Shown here: positions 8,554 to 16,761 of the stretch, one piece after another | Layout of the letters: the number at the start of each line of letters is the position of its first letter | How positions within the stretch are numbered: position 1 is the first letter of the stretch | Assembly (NCBI RefSeq): GCF_947488945.1 | Contig: NZ_CANLBS010000015.1 | Location: 1 to 64,000, forward strand | DNA from: an uncultured Streptomyces sp. | GTDB lineage: Bacteria; Actinomycetota; Actinomycetes; Streptomycetales; Streptomycetaceae | Direction of reading: 5' to 3' | DNA length: 64,000 nt | Translations under genes and position numbers: made by a program | The notes under the pieces: model-generated | Told to the model about the DNA's origin: nothing | The model's database searches: none | What the model saw: only the letters and a program-made list of their open reading frames with translations

Positions 8554-8725
8554 ACGCCCGGCCCGGCAGGGCGGGGCGCCCCCACCCCGAACGCCGGGTC
8601 ATCCGCGGGGTCGGAAGAACGTCTCGCCGCGGAACGGAAGCTCCGCTTCGGCGGACGCCCCGCTCGACGTCTTCCGTCCGCGCTCCCCCGTCCGATCCTG
8701 TGCACGTGGCGGGGATGACGGCGCC

Positions 8726-9214
8726 GTGACACACATCAGTGACGACCATGTGAAGGTCCACTTCAGGATGGACGTTGACGAAGGCGGCTGGCCGCCGACG
8801 AGCGTCGAGAGCCTGTGGGCCGTAAACCTCGGCGATGGCACCGTGCGGCTGGACAACACCCCGTGGTTCGTCCGTGGCGTCGCCTGCGACGACGTCATCC
8901 GGGCGGAGGCCGACGATGAGGGCATCCGCTGGGCCGGAGAGACAGTCCGATCTTCGGAGCACTGCACGATCCGGTTGATCATGCTCAAGGACGGCGGCTC
9001 AGCCGCAGCCCGGCAGAGCGTCCTGAAGGTATGCCACAAGCTCGGCACGACGGGCGAAGGCATCGAGGGATTCCGGATGGTCGCACTGGATGTCCCACCG
9101 GGGGCGGACCTGCCGCGGATCCGGAAGCTCCTGGAACACGGCGCGGCGGAGGGCTGGTGGCGCCGGGAGGAAGGGTGCGTCACCGCTGCTTGGAGATCCA
9201 CGGCCACGGACTGA
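8726..9214 (+). CDS. DUF4265 domain-containing protein
   Basis: A 162-residue soluble protein starting at GTG 8726. The N-terminal pattern VKVHFRMDVDEGGWPP...ESLWAVNLGDGTVRLDNTPWFVRGVA is characteristic of DUF4265, a family of small cytoplasmic actinobacterial proteins with no known activity. A second half (RLIMLKDG...KVCHKLGTTGEG) forms the rest of the domain. It is followed 67 bases later by the DUF1963 gene in the same direction, so the two may be cotranscribed. Confidence 0.8.
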   Translation: MTHISDDHVKVHFRMDVDEGGWPPTSVESLWAVNLGDGTVRLDNTPWFVRGVACDDVIRAEADDEGIRWAGETVRSSEHCTIRLIMLKDGGSAAARQSVLKVCHKLGTTGEGIEGFRMVALDVPPGADLPRIRKLLEHGAAEGWWRREEGCVTAAWRSTATD

Positions 9215-9281
9215 GCTGCCGGGTGCGCGGCCGGGGAGGCCGCCGAGGTCCCTGTCCGCGGCACCGTGGATGATCAGGTCC

Positions 9282-10148
9282 ATGGCACATGGTTCCCGAG
9301 AAGCCCTTCGCTCCCTCGCCCTGCGGCATCTGTCGTCCGAGGATGCCGAGAAGTGGCTCGGACTGCTTCGCCCTGGCATGCGTCTTGAGACGGCAACCGA
9401 CACTGACGACGCTGCGGCTCGCCTCGGTGGTCTTCCCGCCTTGCCTGTCGGCGCGGAGTGGCCGGTGTGGGAGGGGCACGGTCCGCTCTCCTTCGTCGCC
9501 TCGATCGACTGCGCACGCCTGCCGACGGCCGCGCTGGACATCGATCTGCCCGCGGCAGGAACGCTGTTGTTCTTCTACTTCGACGGACAGTCGGACGACG
9601 GCGATGCTCTCGTTCTGGCTGAGGACCGGGAGAGCTGGGCGGGTGCCCGCGTGCTCCACGTGGCGGCTGACGCGGAGGCGGCGGAGCGTGGGGCGCCCGC
9701 GGAGCTCAAGCCGTATCCGGTGGTGCCGCTCACCGCTCGGGTGGAGATGACGGCGACCGAACCCTGGCATCCGTCCGTGCGGGCCGCCTTCGCCCCGGGC
9801 GCCCCGCTGGGGAACCGGTACGACCATCCCGTCTGCTCGCAGGAGTTCCTCGACGCGCTGTGGGAGTTCGACGGCGAGGTGGGGCACCAGATCGGCGGCC
9901 ACGCCCACTCCGTCCAGAACCCGGTGGAGATCGAGATCGCGGAGGCGGTCCTGGGCGGCGGGGTGCCCCGGGACGACCCCCGGCTGTCCGAGGAAGCCGC
10001 CGGCTGGGTGCTGTTGGCGCAGTTCGACAGCGAGGACGCCGCTGACATGATGTGGGGCGACGCCGGAGCCCTGTACTGGCTGATCCGCCCGGAGGATCTG
10101 GCCGCGCGGCGCTTCGAGCGGGCGATGTTCACCTGGCAGTGCAGCTGA
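9282..10148 (+). CDS. DUF1963 (YwqG-like) protein
   Basis: A 288-residue protein with the DUF1963/YwqG signature: LGGLPALPVGAEWP near residues 48-60, GPLSFVASIDC, a GTLLFFYFDGQ strand, GHQIGGHAHSVQNP around residue 195-210, WVLLAQFDSE and ALYWLIRPEDL near the C-terminus. The family's function is unknown; members occur in polymorphic-toxin-rich and stress loci. The start is taken at ATG 9282; ATG 9270 is in frame and equally possible, while longer starts overlap the DUF4265 gene. Confidence 0.85.
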   Translation: MAHGSREALRSLALRHLSSEDAEKWLGLLRPGMRLETATDTDDAAARLGGLPALPVGAEWPVWEGHGPLSFVASIDCARLPTAALDIDLPAAGTLLFFYFDGQSDDGDALVLAEDRESWAGARVLHVAADAEAAERGAPAELKPYPVVPLTARVEMTATEPWHPSVRAAFAPGAPLGNRYDHPVCSQEFLDALWEFDGEVGHQIGGHAHSVQNPVEIEIAEAVLGGGVPRDDPRLSEEAAGWVLLAQFDSEDAADMMWGDAGALYWLIRPEDLAARRFERAMFTWQCS

Positions 10149-10367
10149 TGACCACGACGCCTCCGACGGGGTCCCGTACGCACTGAGTCTGCCGAGCGAG
10201 GACGCTGCCCGCGCCGCGGCGGCTGAGCCGTCCGGGATCCACTCCTCGGTCCGGGAGGAGGCCGTCGGCCGTATGCCCCGGCGGCGGCCAGGCACCCGCC
10301 CAACCGCCTGCGGACCCGACACGCCACGCTCCACCACCACGAACAGGCAGCGAACGACCGTTGAACG
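10149..10367. other. Intergenic, no gene seen
   Basis: This stretch between the DUF1963 stop and the terminator preceding the tRNA on the other strand carries no open frame with a plausible start site and codon bias. Nothing else is recognised. Confidence 0.4.
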
Positions 10368-10407
10368 ACAAGATCCCGCCCGGTCTTCCGACCGGACGGG
10401 ATCTTGT
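10368..10407 (-). terminator. Strong hairpin terminator downstream of tRNA-Ala
   Basis: An 18-bp stem with one G-T/C-type mismatch (arms 10368-10385 and 10390-10407, loop TTCC), outer arms ACAAGATCCCG and CGGGATCTTGT. It lies 35 bases after the tRNA 3' end on the minus strand. Confidence 0.75.
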
Positions 10408-10442
10408 GACGCTCACGAGTGCTACTCGCGAACTGTCGTGTG

Positions 10443-10516
10443 TGGACCTGTGGGGATTTGAACCCCAGACCCCCTCGATGCGAACGAGGTGCGCTACCAG
10501 ACTGCGCCACAGGCCC
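10443..10516 (-). tRNA. tRNA-Ala (anticodon CGC)
   Basis: A full cloverleaf can be folded on the minus strand: acceptor GGGCCTG/CAGGTCC (one G-U), D stem GCGC/GCGC, anticodon stem CCTCG/CGAGG around loop TTCGCAT (anticodon CGC, reads GCG), variable region GGGTC, T stem TGGGG/CCCCA with loop TTCAAAT, discriminator A. The 3' CCA is not encoded intact (ACA follows). Confidence 0.95.
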
Positions 10517-10601
10517 TTGCGACGAGTGAAACTCTAGCACCCTCCAGGGGGTGCTTGGAAATCCGTTCCCGCGCTGGTCAGCAGGTGTCGGACCACCGGG
10601 G

Positions 10602-11798
10602 TCACTCGTTGGCCGCGCGGGGCCTGTCCTCGTCGTCGTACTGGTCGAAGAGAGGGGTGCGGCCCCGGTCCCGGTTGCGGCGGGACTGGCCGGTGCGCTG
10701 GCGCGGGGCCGGGTCCACGGCCGGGGGCGCCTCGTCCTGGTGGGCGGGCTCGGCGGTGCTGGAGCGGGCCGCGCTCCAGGTCTCCGGGTCGTTGACCTCG
10801 ACCCCGCCGGTGGCCCGCGGGGCGACCGGGGCGGTGACGTAGGTCGGCAGCGGGACCGGCACCGGCTCCCAGCTGTCGCCCTGCACCCGGCCGCGCTCGC
10901 GCTGCTGGTCCACCCACTCCGCGTGGTCCGTCTGCTCGACGAGGGCGCGGCGTCCGGCCTCCTGCGGGGAGACCGTCGGCACGGGCGCCGGCTCGTCGTG
11001 GTGGCGCGCCTCGGACTCCTCGTCGCCCTCGGCCGGGGCGGACGACGACGGCTGGTGCCGGCGGGGCCGGTTCTCCCGGAGCCGCTGCGCGGCCGCCTCG
11101 GCGCGACGGCGGTCCATGGTGAAGGCGAACCGGCGTCGCTCCTGTCCGCGCAGATGCACGATGTACGTGCTCAGCAGCAGAGCGGGTGCGGCGGGCGCCC
11201 ACAGGAAGCCGAGGCCGCCGACCGCCGCGACGACCGCACCGGCGGTGAACATGACGAAGAGCACGGTGGTGGTGCGGCGCCGGCGGGCGAGCACCTGCGT
11301 GCGCTGGGCACGTCGGGCGCGCTCGGCGTCCGCCCCCGCCGTGCGCGGACCCGCCGGGGCCGAACGCTGCTGGGGCGGACCGGAGTGGACCGGTTCACGC
11401 GGCCCGCGCTCGGGCGCGTGCCGGTCGCGGGGCTCCGGCCGGCCGGCCGCCGGACGCTCCGGGGCGTGCGGCCCGGGGCGCGCGGGATCCTGGAGCCGGA
11501 CCTCGGTGTGTGACGGAGGCGCGGCGAAGGCCCGGACGTCGACGGAATCCCATTGATCCGTCTCCGCTTCCGGGTCCACGTCGGGCCCCGCCTCCTCGGC
11601 GGCGCGCTCGCGCAACTCCTTGGCGTACCGGCGCTCCATCGCCGCCCGTCCCGACAGCAGACGGATGGCGGTGCTGAAGCGTTCCGTCGGACGGGCCTCG
11701 TTGAGCTCGTCCTGCCTGCGGAGCCACATCGGCACCAAGTAGGCGGCCCAGGCCCCGACGATGACTGCGTAGATCAGGCCGCTGCTGCTCACGCTCAC
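10602..11798 (-). CDS. sepX: SepX-like divisome membrane protein
   Basis: A 398-residue protein with one N-terminal transmembrane segment (residues 7-24, LIYAVIVGAWAAYLVPMW), a long Pro/Arg/Glu-rich cytoplasmic linker, a central membrane hairpin (about residues 174-212) and an acidic/basic disordered tail. The start MWLRRQDELNEARPTERFSTAIRLL region after TM1 is the conserved part of SepX/GLPR, an actinobacterial protein that in Streptomyces works with DynB at sporulation septa and in corynebacteria binds the MoeA-like Glp and FtsZ. It sits in the same gene group as glp here. It starts at GTG 11798 without a Shine-Dalgarno. Confidence 0.8.
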   Translation of the reverse strand: MSVSSSGLIYAVIVGAWAAYLVPMWLRRQDELNEARPTERFSTAIRLLSGRAAMERRYAKELRERAAEEAGPDVDPEAETDQWDSVDVRAFAAPPSHTEVRLQDPARPGPHAPERPAAGRPEPRDRHAPERGPREPVHSGPPQQRSAPAGPRTAGADAERARRAQRTQVLARRRRTTTVLFVMFTAGAVVAAVGGLGFLWAPAAPALLLSTYIVHLRGQERRRFAFTMDRRRAEAAAQRLRENRPRRHQPSSSAPAEGDEESEARHHDEPAPVPTVSPQEAGRRALVEQTDHAEWVDQQRERGRVQGDSWEPVPVPLPTYVTAPVAPRATGGVEVNDPETWSAARSSTAEPAHQDEAPPAVDPAPRQRTGQSRRNRDRGRTPLFDQYDDEDRPRAANE

Positions 11799-12016
11799 AC
11801 CGTAGAGGGGTTTGCACGCGGGGATCCGCCAATTGCCACGGTGTGTCGCACGATCCGGCTGATATCACGGACTTTTTTTGTGATTGTTCGGATCAACTGG
11901 CGTTCCTTACGGCGTCGATAACGGTCATTCATCGATCAAATTCGAACGCTTATTCTAATAACGAGTGCATCTGTATTCCGGAGAGCCCCTCGGCCGTCAC
12001 ACCGCTGCCCAGCCCC
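11799..12016. other. AT-rich intergenic patch upstream of sepX
   Basis: The 218 bases between rimJ and sepX include an unusually AT-rich patch (about 11868-11975, with a TTTTTTT run and several TTAT/AATT stretches) in a very GC-rich genome. This is consistent with a separate promoter and regulatory region for sepX rather than simple read-through from rimJ. No gene is seen. Confidence 0.45.
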
Positions 12017-12637
12017 TCAGCCGGGCCCGCCCTCACCCGGCTCCCGTCCGGGACGGGAGAGCTGCCACCGCCGGAGCAGACCGTCCCGCGCCTCCTCCGC
12101 GGTGAGCGCGAAGATCAGGTGATCCCGCCAGGCTCCGTCGATGTGGAGATAACGGGGCCTCAGCCCCTCCTCGCGGAATCCGAGTTTCTCCACGACGCGG
12201 CGGCTCGGCGCGTTCTCGGGACGAATGCAGACCTCGATGCGGTGCAGCCCGACCCGGTGGAAACAGTGGTCGGCGGCGAGCGCGACGGCGGTCGGCATGA
12301 CCCCGCGGCCCGCCACGCTCCGGTCGACCCAGTAGCCGATGTGCGCGGAGCACATGGAACCCCAGGTGATGCCGGCGACGGTCAACTGCCCGACCAGCCT
12401 GCCCTCGTACTCGATGGCGAACGGCAGCATCCGGCCGGCCCGTGCCTCGGCGCGCAGGTGGCGGACCATCTGGCGGTAGGTGGGGCGCTGGGCGGGCGGC
12501 GCGCCGGGGCCGGGCGGCGGCACCGTGGCCTCCCAGGGTCTGAGCCAGTCCCGGTTGCGGCGGTTGACCTCGCGCCACGCGGCCTGGTCGCGCAGCCGTA
12601 TCGGCCGCAGCACGACCTCCCCGTCCGTCAGGACCAC
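12017..12637 (-). CDS. rimJ: RimJ/RimL-type GNAT acetyltransferase
   Basis: A 206-residue GNAT protein of the ribosomal-protein alanine acetyltransferase group. It has LRPIRLRDQAAWREVNRRNRDWLRPWEAT near the start, GYWVDRSVAGRGVMPTAV (acetyl-CoA loop, about 125-142) and ENAPSRRVVEKLGFREEG (C-terminal motif). By family it acetylates an N-terminal amine, perhaps of a ribosomal protein. The GTG at 12637 is used; homologous-looking sequence continues upstream (NAAYWPV) into the mog stop, so a near-cognate start overlapping mog is possible. Confidence 0.85.
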   Translation of the reverse strand: MVLTDGEVVLRPIRLRDQAAWREVNRRNRDWLRPWEATVPPPGPGAPPAQRPTYRQMVRHLRAEARAGRMLPFAIEYEGRLVGQLTVAGITWGSMCSAHIGYWVDRSVAGRGVMPTAVALAADHCFHRVGLHRIEVCIRPENAPSRRVVEKLGFREEGLRPRYLHIDGAWRDHLIFALTAEEARDGLLRRWQLSRPGREPGEGGPG

Positions 12638-12654
12638 CGGCCAGTACGCGGCGT

Positions 12655-13191
12655 TCAGCTCGTGCTCCCCGGCCGGGGGTGGTCGCCGCCGCGGATCTGG
12701 TCGACGGCGTGCACCAGGATCCGGCCCAGGACCGCGAGCCCGTCCCGCACTCCGCCCGTCGAACCCGGCAGGTTGACGATCAGGGTGGAGCCGGCGACAC
12801 CCGCGAGCCCTCGGGAGAGCGCGGCGGTCGGGACCTGCTCGCGGCTCTCGGCGCGGATCGACTCCGGGATGCCTGGCACCTCGCGGTCCAGGACGCGGCG
12901 GGTCATCTCGGGGGTCAGATCGGTGGGTGAGATGCCGGTGCCGCCGGTGGTGACGACGACGTCGTAGCCGGCCTCCACTCCGCCGCGGAGCGCCTCGGCG
13001 ACCGGTTCGCCGTCCGGCACCACCACCGGTCCGTCGACCGAGAAGCCGAGTGCGGTGAGCCCTGCGGCCAGCACCGGGCCGCCCTTGTCGGCGTAGACAC
13101 CGGCGGCGGCACGGTTGGACGCGGTGATCACGAGGGCCCGGTACGGCGCGCCGGGCGCCGCCGCGGAGCCCTGCCGCTCCGTCCCGCTCAC
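12655..13191 (-). CDS. mog: Molybdopterin adenylyltransferase-type protein (MogA/MoaB)
   Basis: A 178-residue MPT-binding protein of the MogA/MoaB family, which adenylates molybdopterin before metal insertion. The key loop TTGGTGISPTDLTPE lies at about residues 80-94, with GVYADKGGP upstream and NLPGSTGGVRD (about 139-149) closing the site. GTG 13191 overlaps the moaC stop (GTGA), so translation is coupled. The N-terminal 15 residues are low-complexity. It is part of the galU-glp-moaC-mog-rimJ-sepX block. Confidence 0.9.
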   Translation of the reverse strand: MSGTERQGSAAAPGAPYRALVITASNRAAAGVYADKGGPVLAAGLTALGFSVDGPVVVPDGEPVAEALRGGVEAGYDVVVTTGGTGISPTDLTPEMTRRVLDREVPGIPESIRAESREQVPTAALSRGLAGVAGSTLIVNLPGSTGGVRDGLAVLGRILVHAVDQIRGGDHPRPGSTS

Positions 13192-13688
13192 GCCGGGGCC
13201 CCTTCCGTGCCGGGCCGTTCCCAGTCGCCGGACCTGCCGCCTGACTTGGACTCGACCCGTACGTCGGTGATGACCGCGGCCTTGTCGACCGCCTTCACCA
13301 TGTCGATCACGGTGAGCGCGGCGACCGAGACGGCGGTCAGCGCCTCCATCTCCACCCCCGTGCGGTCGGTGGTCTTCACCCGCGCACGGATCTCGACCGC
13401 GTCGTCGGTCACCTCCAGGTCGACCTTCACGCCGGAGACGGCGAGGGGGTGGCAGAGCGGGATCAGGTCCGGCGTCCGCTTGGCGCCCATGATCCCGGCG
13501 ATCCGGGCCGTGGCGAGGGCGTCGCCCTTGGGCACGCCCTCCCCCCGGAGCAGTTCGACCACCCGGGGCGAGACGAGGACCCGGCCGCTCGCGCGGGCTA
13601 CGCGCGCGGTGACGTCCTTGTCCGACACGTCGACCATGCGGGCGGCACCCGCCTCGTCGATGTGCGTCAGCCTGTTCTCCGTACTCAA
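13188..13688 (-). CDS. moaC: Cyclic pyranopterin monophosphate synthase
   Basis: A 166-residue MoaC, which with MoaA converts GTP to cyclic pyranopterin monophosphate in molybdenum-cofactor synthesis. Recognised by LTHIDEAGAARMVDVSDK at the N-terminus, the IMGAKRTPDLIPLCHPL segment (about 69-85, the active-site region) and VKTTDRTGVEMEALTAV (about 104-120). It starts at TTG 13688 (TTGAGTACGGAG) behind GGCGGAG. It is separated from glp by 126 bases and overlaps mog downstream. Confidence 0.93.
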   Translation of the reverse strand: MSTENRLTHIDEAGAARMVDVSDKDVTARVARASGRVLVSPRVVELLRGEGVPKGDALATARIAGIMGAKRTPDLIPLCHPLAVSGVKVDLEVTDDAVEIRARVKTTDRTGVEMEALTAVSVAALTVIDMVKAVDKAAVITDVRVESKSGGRSGDWERPGTEGAPA

Positions 13689-13814
13689 CTCACTCCGCCT
13701 AGCGGTAGGGCGCCGGTCGCCCGCGGCGTCCGCGCCCGGTTCGGGCGCGGGCCGGGGCCCGGGGTGGTCCCCCGGTGAGGCAGCGGCAGATACCGTACCG
13801 CCACCGGACGCCGG

Positions 13815-15125
13815 TCAGCCGAGCAGGACCACTTCGGTCTCCGTGCCGGGCTCCACCGCGGTGACGTCCTCGGGCACCACGATCAGCGCGTCGGCCTGGG
13901 CGAGCGCGGCGACGAGGTGGGAGCCGGAGCCGCCCACCGGGGTCACCGTGCCGGCCGCGGCGTCGTACGAACCGCGCAGGAACTGGCGGCGGCCGGCGGG
14001 CGAGGAGAGCGCCTTCTCCGCGTGGAGCACCGCCCGGACGGTGGGCCGGTGCACGTCGTCGAGCCCCATCATGGTGCGGATGGCGGGCCGTACGAAAAGC
14101 TCGAAGGAGACGTAGCTGGAGACCGGGTTGCCGGGCAGGGCCAGCAACGGGGTGTGCTCCGGGCCGATCATGCCGAACCCCTGCGGTTTGCCGGGCTGCA
14201 TCGCCACCTTGCGGAAGTCGATGCCGCCGCCGGTCCCGTCCTCCTCCCCGGCGGGGGAGAGCGCCTCCTTGACGACGTCGTACGCCCCGACGCTGACGCC
14301 ACCGGTGGTGACGACGAGGTCGGCCCGGATCAGCTGGTCCTCGATCGTGGCGCGCAGCGTCTCGGCGTCGTCGGCGACCGCCCCGACACGGTAGGCGATG
14401 GCTCCGGCGTCACGGGCGGCGGCCGTCAGGGCGAAGCTGTTGGAGTCGTGGATCTGGCCGCCGCCCAACTGCTCTCCGGGCTGCACGAGTTCACTGCCGG
14501 TGGAGACGACGACGACCCTGGCGCGGGGCCGCACCTTCACCGTCGCCCGGCCGATGGCGGCGAGCAGGCCGATCTGGGGCGGGCCGAGCACCGACCCGGC
14601 GCGCAGGGCGGTCTCGCCCGGCCGGACGTCGCTGCCGCGGGCCCGGACGTGCGCGCGGGCCGGGGCGGAGCGGTGGACGCGGACGTGGCCGGCGGCGCCC
14701 TCGGGGGCGTCGCTGTGGGCGCGCATCCCCTCGGCCGGGCCCTCGCCCGAACCGCCGTCGGTCCACTCGACCGGGACGACCGCCTCGGCGCCCGCGGGCA
14801 GCGGTGCGCCGGTCATGATGCGGGCGGCCTCGCCCGGTCCGACGCTCCGGCCGTCGGGGAGTCCGTCGCTGCCGGCGGCGACGTCCCCGATCACCGTGAG
14901 CACCGCGGGGAACTCCTCGCTCGCGCCCTCGACGTCGGCGACCCGGACCGCGTAACCGTCCATGGAACTGTTGTCGAAGGGTGGCAGGGCGATCTCCACC
15001 ACCACGTCCTCGACGAGGACACACCCCTGGGCGTCGAGCAGTTGGAGCTCGATGGGTTCGAGCGGCGACACCGCGCCGAGGATGTCGCCGAGGTGCTCGT
15101 CCACCGTCCAGGTCGTGCCGCTCAC
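13815..15125 (-). CDS. glp: Gephyrin-like molybdotransferase Glp (MoeA family)
   Basis: A 436-residue MoeA-type protein, catalysing molybdate insertion into adenylated molybdopterin. Motifs: PPFDNSSMDGYAV (about 48-60), GEAARIMTGAPLP (about 98-110), STGSELVQPGE and TTGGVSVGAYD (about 272-282), MQPGKPQGFG, ALPGNPVSSYVSFE. A MoeA next to galU and sepX is the Glp of actinobacteria, which has been linked to the divisome through its membrane partner GLPR/SepX. It contains an acidic insert around residues 122-140. GTG 15125 lies 3 bases after the galU stop. Confidence 0.88.
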   Translation of the reverse strand: MSGTTWTVDEHLGDILGAVSPLEPIELQLLDAQGCVLVEDVVVEIALPPFDNSSMDGYAVRVADVEGASEEFPAVLTVIGDVAAGSDGLPDGRSVGPGEAARIMTGAPLPAGAEAVVPVEWTDGGSGEGPAEGMRAHSDAPEGAAGHVRVHRSAPARAHVRARGSDVRPGETALRAGSVLGPPQIGLLAAIGRATVKVRPRARVVVVSTGSELVQPGEQLGGGQIHDSNSFALTAAARDAGAIAYRVGAVADDAETLRATIEDQLIRADLVVTTGGVSVGAYDVVKEALSPAGEEDGTGGGIDFRKVAMQPGKPQGFGMIGPEHTPLLALPGNPVSSYVSFELFVRPAIRTMMGLDDVHRPTVRAVLHAEKALSSPAGRRQFLRGSYDAAAGTVTPVGGSGSHLVAALAQADALIVVPEDVTAVEPGTETEVVLLG

Positions 15126-15128
15126 GTA

Positions 15129-16031
15129 CTACATCTCCTCGGTGACGTAACTGCGCAGCCAGGTCCGGAAGTCCGGCCCCAGGTCCTCACGTTCGCACGC
15201 GAGTCTGACAATGGCCCGCAGATAGTCGCCGCGGTCCCCGGTGTCGTAGCGCCGGCCCTTGAAGACGATCCCGTGGACCGGGCCGCCGATGCTCTCGTCG
15301 GAGGCGAGCAGCTGGAGGGCGTCGGTCAGCTGGATCTCGTCGCCCCGGCCGGGCTCGGTGTGCTGGAGCACGCCGAAGACGGCGGGGTCGAGGACGTACC
15401 GGCCGATGACGGCGAGATTGCTGGGCGCCTCGGACGGCGAGGGCTTCTCCACCAGGCCGGTGACGCGCACGACGTCGGTCTCACCGGTGGGCTTCACCGC
15501 GGCGCAGCCGTAGAGGTGGATCTGCGCGGGGTCGACCTCCATCAGCGCGACGACGCTGCCGCCCTCGCGCGCCTGGATGTCCACCATCCGCGACAGCAGC
15601 GGGTCGCGCGGGTCGATCAGGTCGTCGCCGAGGAGGACCGCGAACGGCTGGTCGCCCACGTGCGGGGCGGCGCACAGCACGGCGTGACCGAGCCCGCGGG
15701 GGTCGCCCTGGCGCACGTAGTGCATGGTGGCGAGGTCGCTCGACTCCTGGACGCGCTGGAGGCGTTCCGCGTCGCCCTTCCGGGTGAGCGCGGACTCCAG
15801 CTCGTAGTTCCGGTCGAAGTGGTCCTCCAGCGGACGCTTGTTCCGCCCGGTGATCATCAGGATGTCCGCGAGTCCCGCCGCGACGGCTTCCTCGACGACG
15901 TACTGGATCGCGGGCTTGTCGACGACCGGCAGCATCTCCTTGGGAGTGGCCTTCGTCGCCGGAAGGAACCGGGTGCCCAGACCGGCGGCCGGGATGATGG
16001 CCTTGCTGATCCGGGGGCGAGACTGAGTCAT
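15129..16031 (-). CDS. galU: UTP-glucose-1-phosphate uridylyltransferase
   Basis: A 300-residue GalU making UDP-glucose from UTP and glucose-1-phosphate for cell-wall polymers and glycosylation. The nucleotidyltransferase signature GLGTRFLPATKATPKEML is at about residues 16-33, followed by VDKPAIQYVVEEAV, LLGDDLID, VEKPSPSEAPS and the GRRYDTGDRGDYLRAIV C-terminal signature. The ATG at 16031 gives the usual MTQS start; an in-frame ATG at 16043 is also possible, and neither has a Shine-Dalgarno. It is the first gene of the glp/mo/sepX block. Confidence 0.93.
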   Translation of the reverse strand: MTQSRPRISKAIIPAAGLGTRFLPATKATPKEMLPVVDKPAIQYVVEEAVAAGLADILMITGRNKRPLEDHFDRNYELESALTRKGDAERLQRVQESSDLATMHYVRQGDPRGLGHAVLCAAPHVGDQPFAVLLGDDLIDPRDPLLSRMVDIQAREGGSVVALMEVDPAQIHLYGCAAVKPTGETDVVRVTGLVEKPSPSEAPSNLAVIGRYVLDPAVFGVLQHTEPGRGDEIQLTDALQLLASDESIGGPVHGIVFKGRRYDTGDRGDYLRAIVRLACEREDLGPDFRTWLRSYVTEEM

Positions 16032-16125
16032 GGGACGAACCATAACGGCTTGATCTTGGTGGAAGGTGACCGTCCGGTTAACTTTGTACTCCTATACCAC
16101 CATACGAGAACCTTGTGAGGTCCCG

Positions 16126-16719
16126 GTGGACGATCCACAGCGTCAGAAGCCCGTGCTGCGCCGGTCGTTGCTCGCCGCACGGCGCCTGCTGACCCCGCGG
16201 GACCTCGCCGCGGCCGACACGCTGCTCGGGCGCAACGCCCTCGCCCTCCCCGAGCTGGCCGGTGCGGGCACCGTGGCCGCCTACGTCTCCGTGGGCGCGG
16301 AACCGGGCACCCGCGCCCTGGTCGACGGACTGCGGGCGCACGGCACCCGGGTGCTGCTGCCGGTGCTGATGGCCGACGACGACCTGGACTGGGCCGTGTA
16401 CCGGGGGCCGGACGGCCTCCGTCCGGCGGGCCGCGGCCTGCTCGAACCCGACGGCCCCCGGCTGGGTCCCGGCGCCGTGCTCGACGCGGACGCGGTACTG
16501 CTGCCCGGCCTCGCGGTGGACGGCCGGGGGATGCGGCTGGGACGCGGCGGCGGCAGCTACGACCGGGTGCTGGCGCGGCTGGCGGCCGCCGGGGCGCACC
16601 CGGCACTGATCGTGCTGCTCCACGAGAACGAGGTGGTCGCGCGGGTCCCGGAGGAACCGCACGACCACCCCGTGGACGCGGTCGTCACCCCCGCCGGCCC
16701 GCGGCGGTTCGGCCGCTGA
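16126..16719 (+). CDS. 5-formyltetrahydrofolate cyclo-ligase
   Basis: A 197-residue enzyme of the MTHFS family, which converts 5-formyl-THF to 5,10-methenyl-THF using ATP. Visible: basic N-terminus RRSLLAARRLLT, YVSVGAEPGTRAL (substrate segment) and the signature GMRLGRGGGSYDRVLA (about residues 131-146). The start is GTG 16126 with GTGAGG seven bases upstream; a longer in-frame start at 16066 would run into the galU promoter region. It is divergent from galU and convergent with the acylase gene. Confidence 0.9.
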   Translation: MDDPQRQKPVLRRSLLAARRLLTPRDLAAADTLLGRNALALPELAGAGTVAAYVSVGAEPGTRALVDGLRAHGTRVLLPVLMADDDLDWAVYRGPDGLRPAGRGLLEPDGPRLGPGAVLDADAVLLPGLAVDGRGMRLGRGGGSYDRVLARLAAAGAHPALIVLLHENEVVARVPEEPHDHPVDAVVTPAGPRRFGR

Positions 16720-16730
16720 GCGCGACGGGC

Positions 16731-16756
16731 GGGCCGGGAGCGGCGGCTCCCGGCCC
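16731..16756. terminator. Bidirectional hairpin between fcl and acylase genes
   Basis: An 11-bp perfect stem, GGGCCGGGAGC (16731-16741) with its complement at 16746-16756, tetraloop GGCG. It sits between two convergent stop codons. Confidence 0.7.
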
Positions 16757-16761
16757 CGTGC

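Noticed and set aside
10434..10516. tRNA-Ala as the integration site of the dpd island
   Set aside because: The tRNA is about 42 kb from the island, with ordinary conserved Streptomyces genes between, and no duplicated tRNA end was noticed near 49-52 kb.
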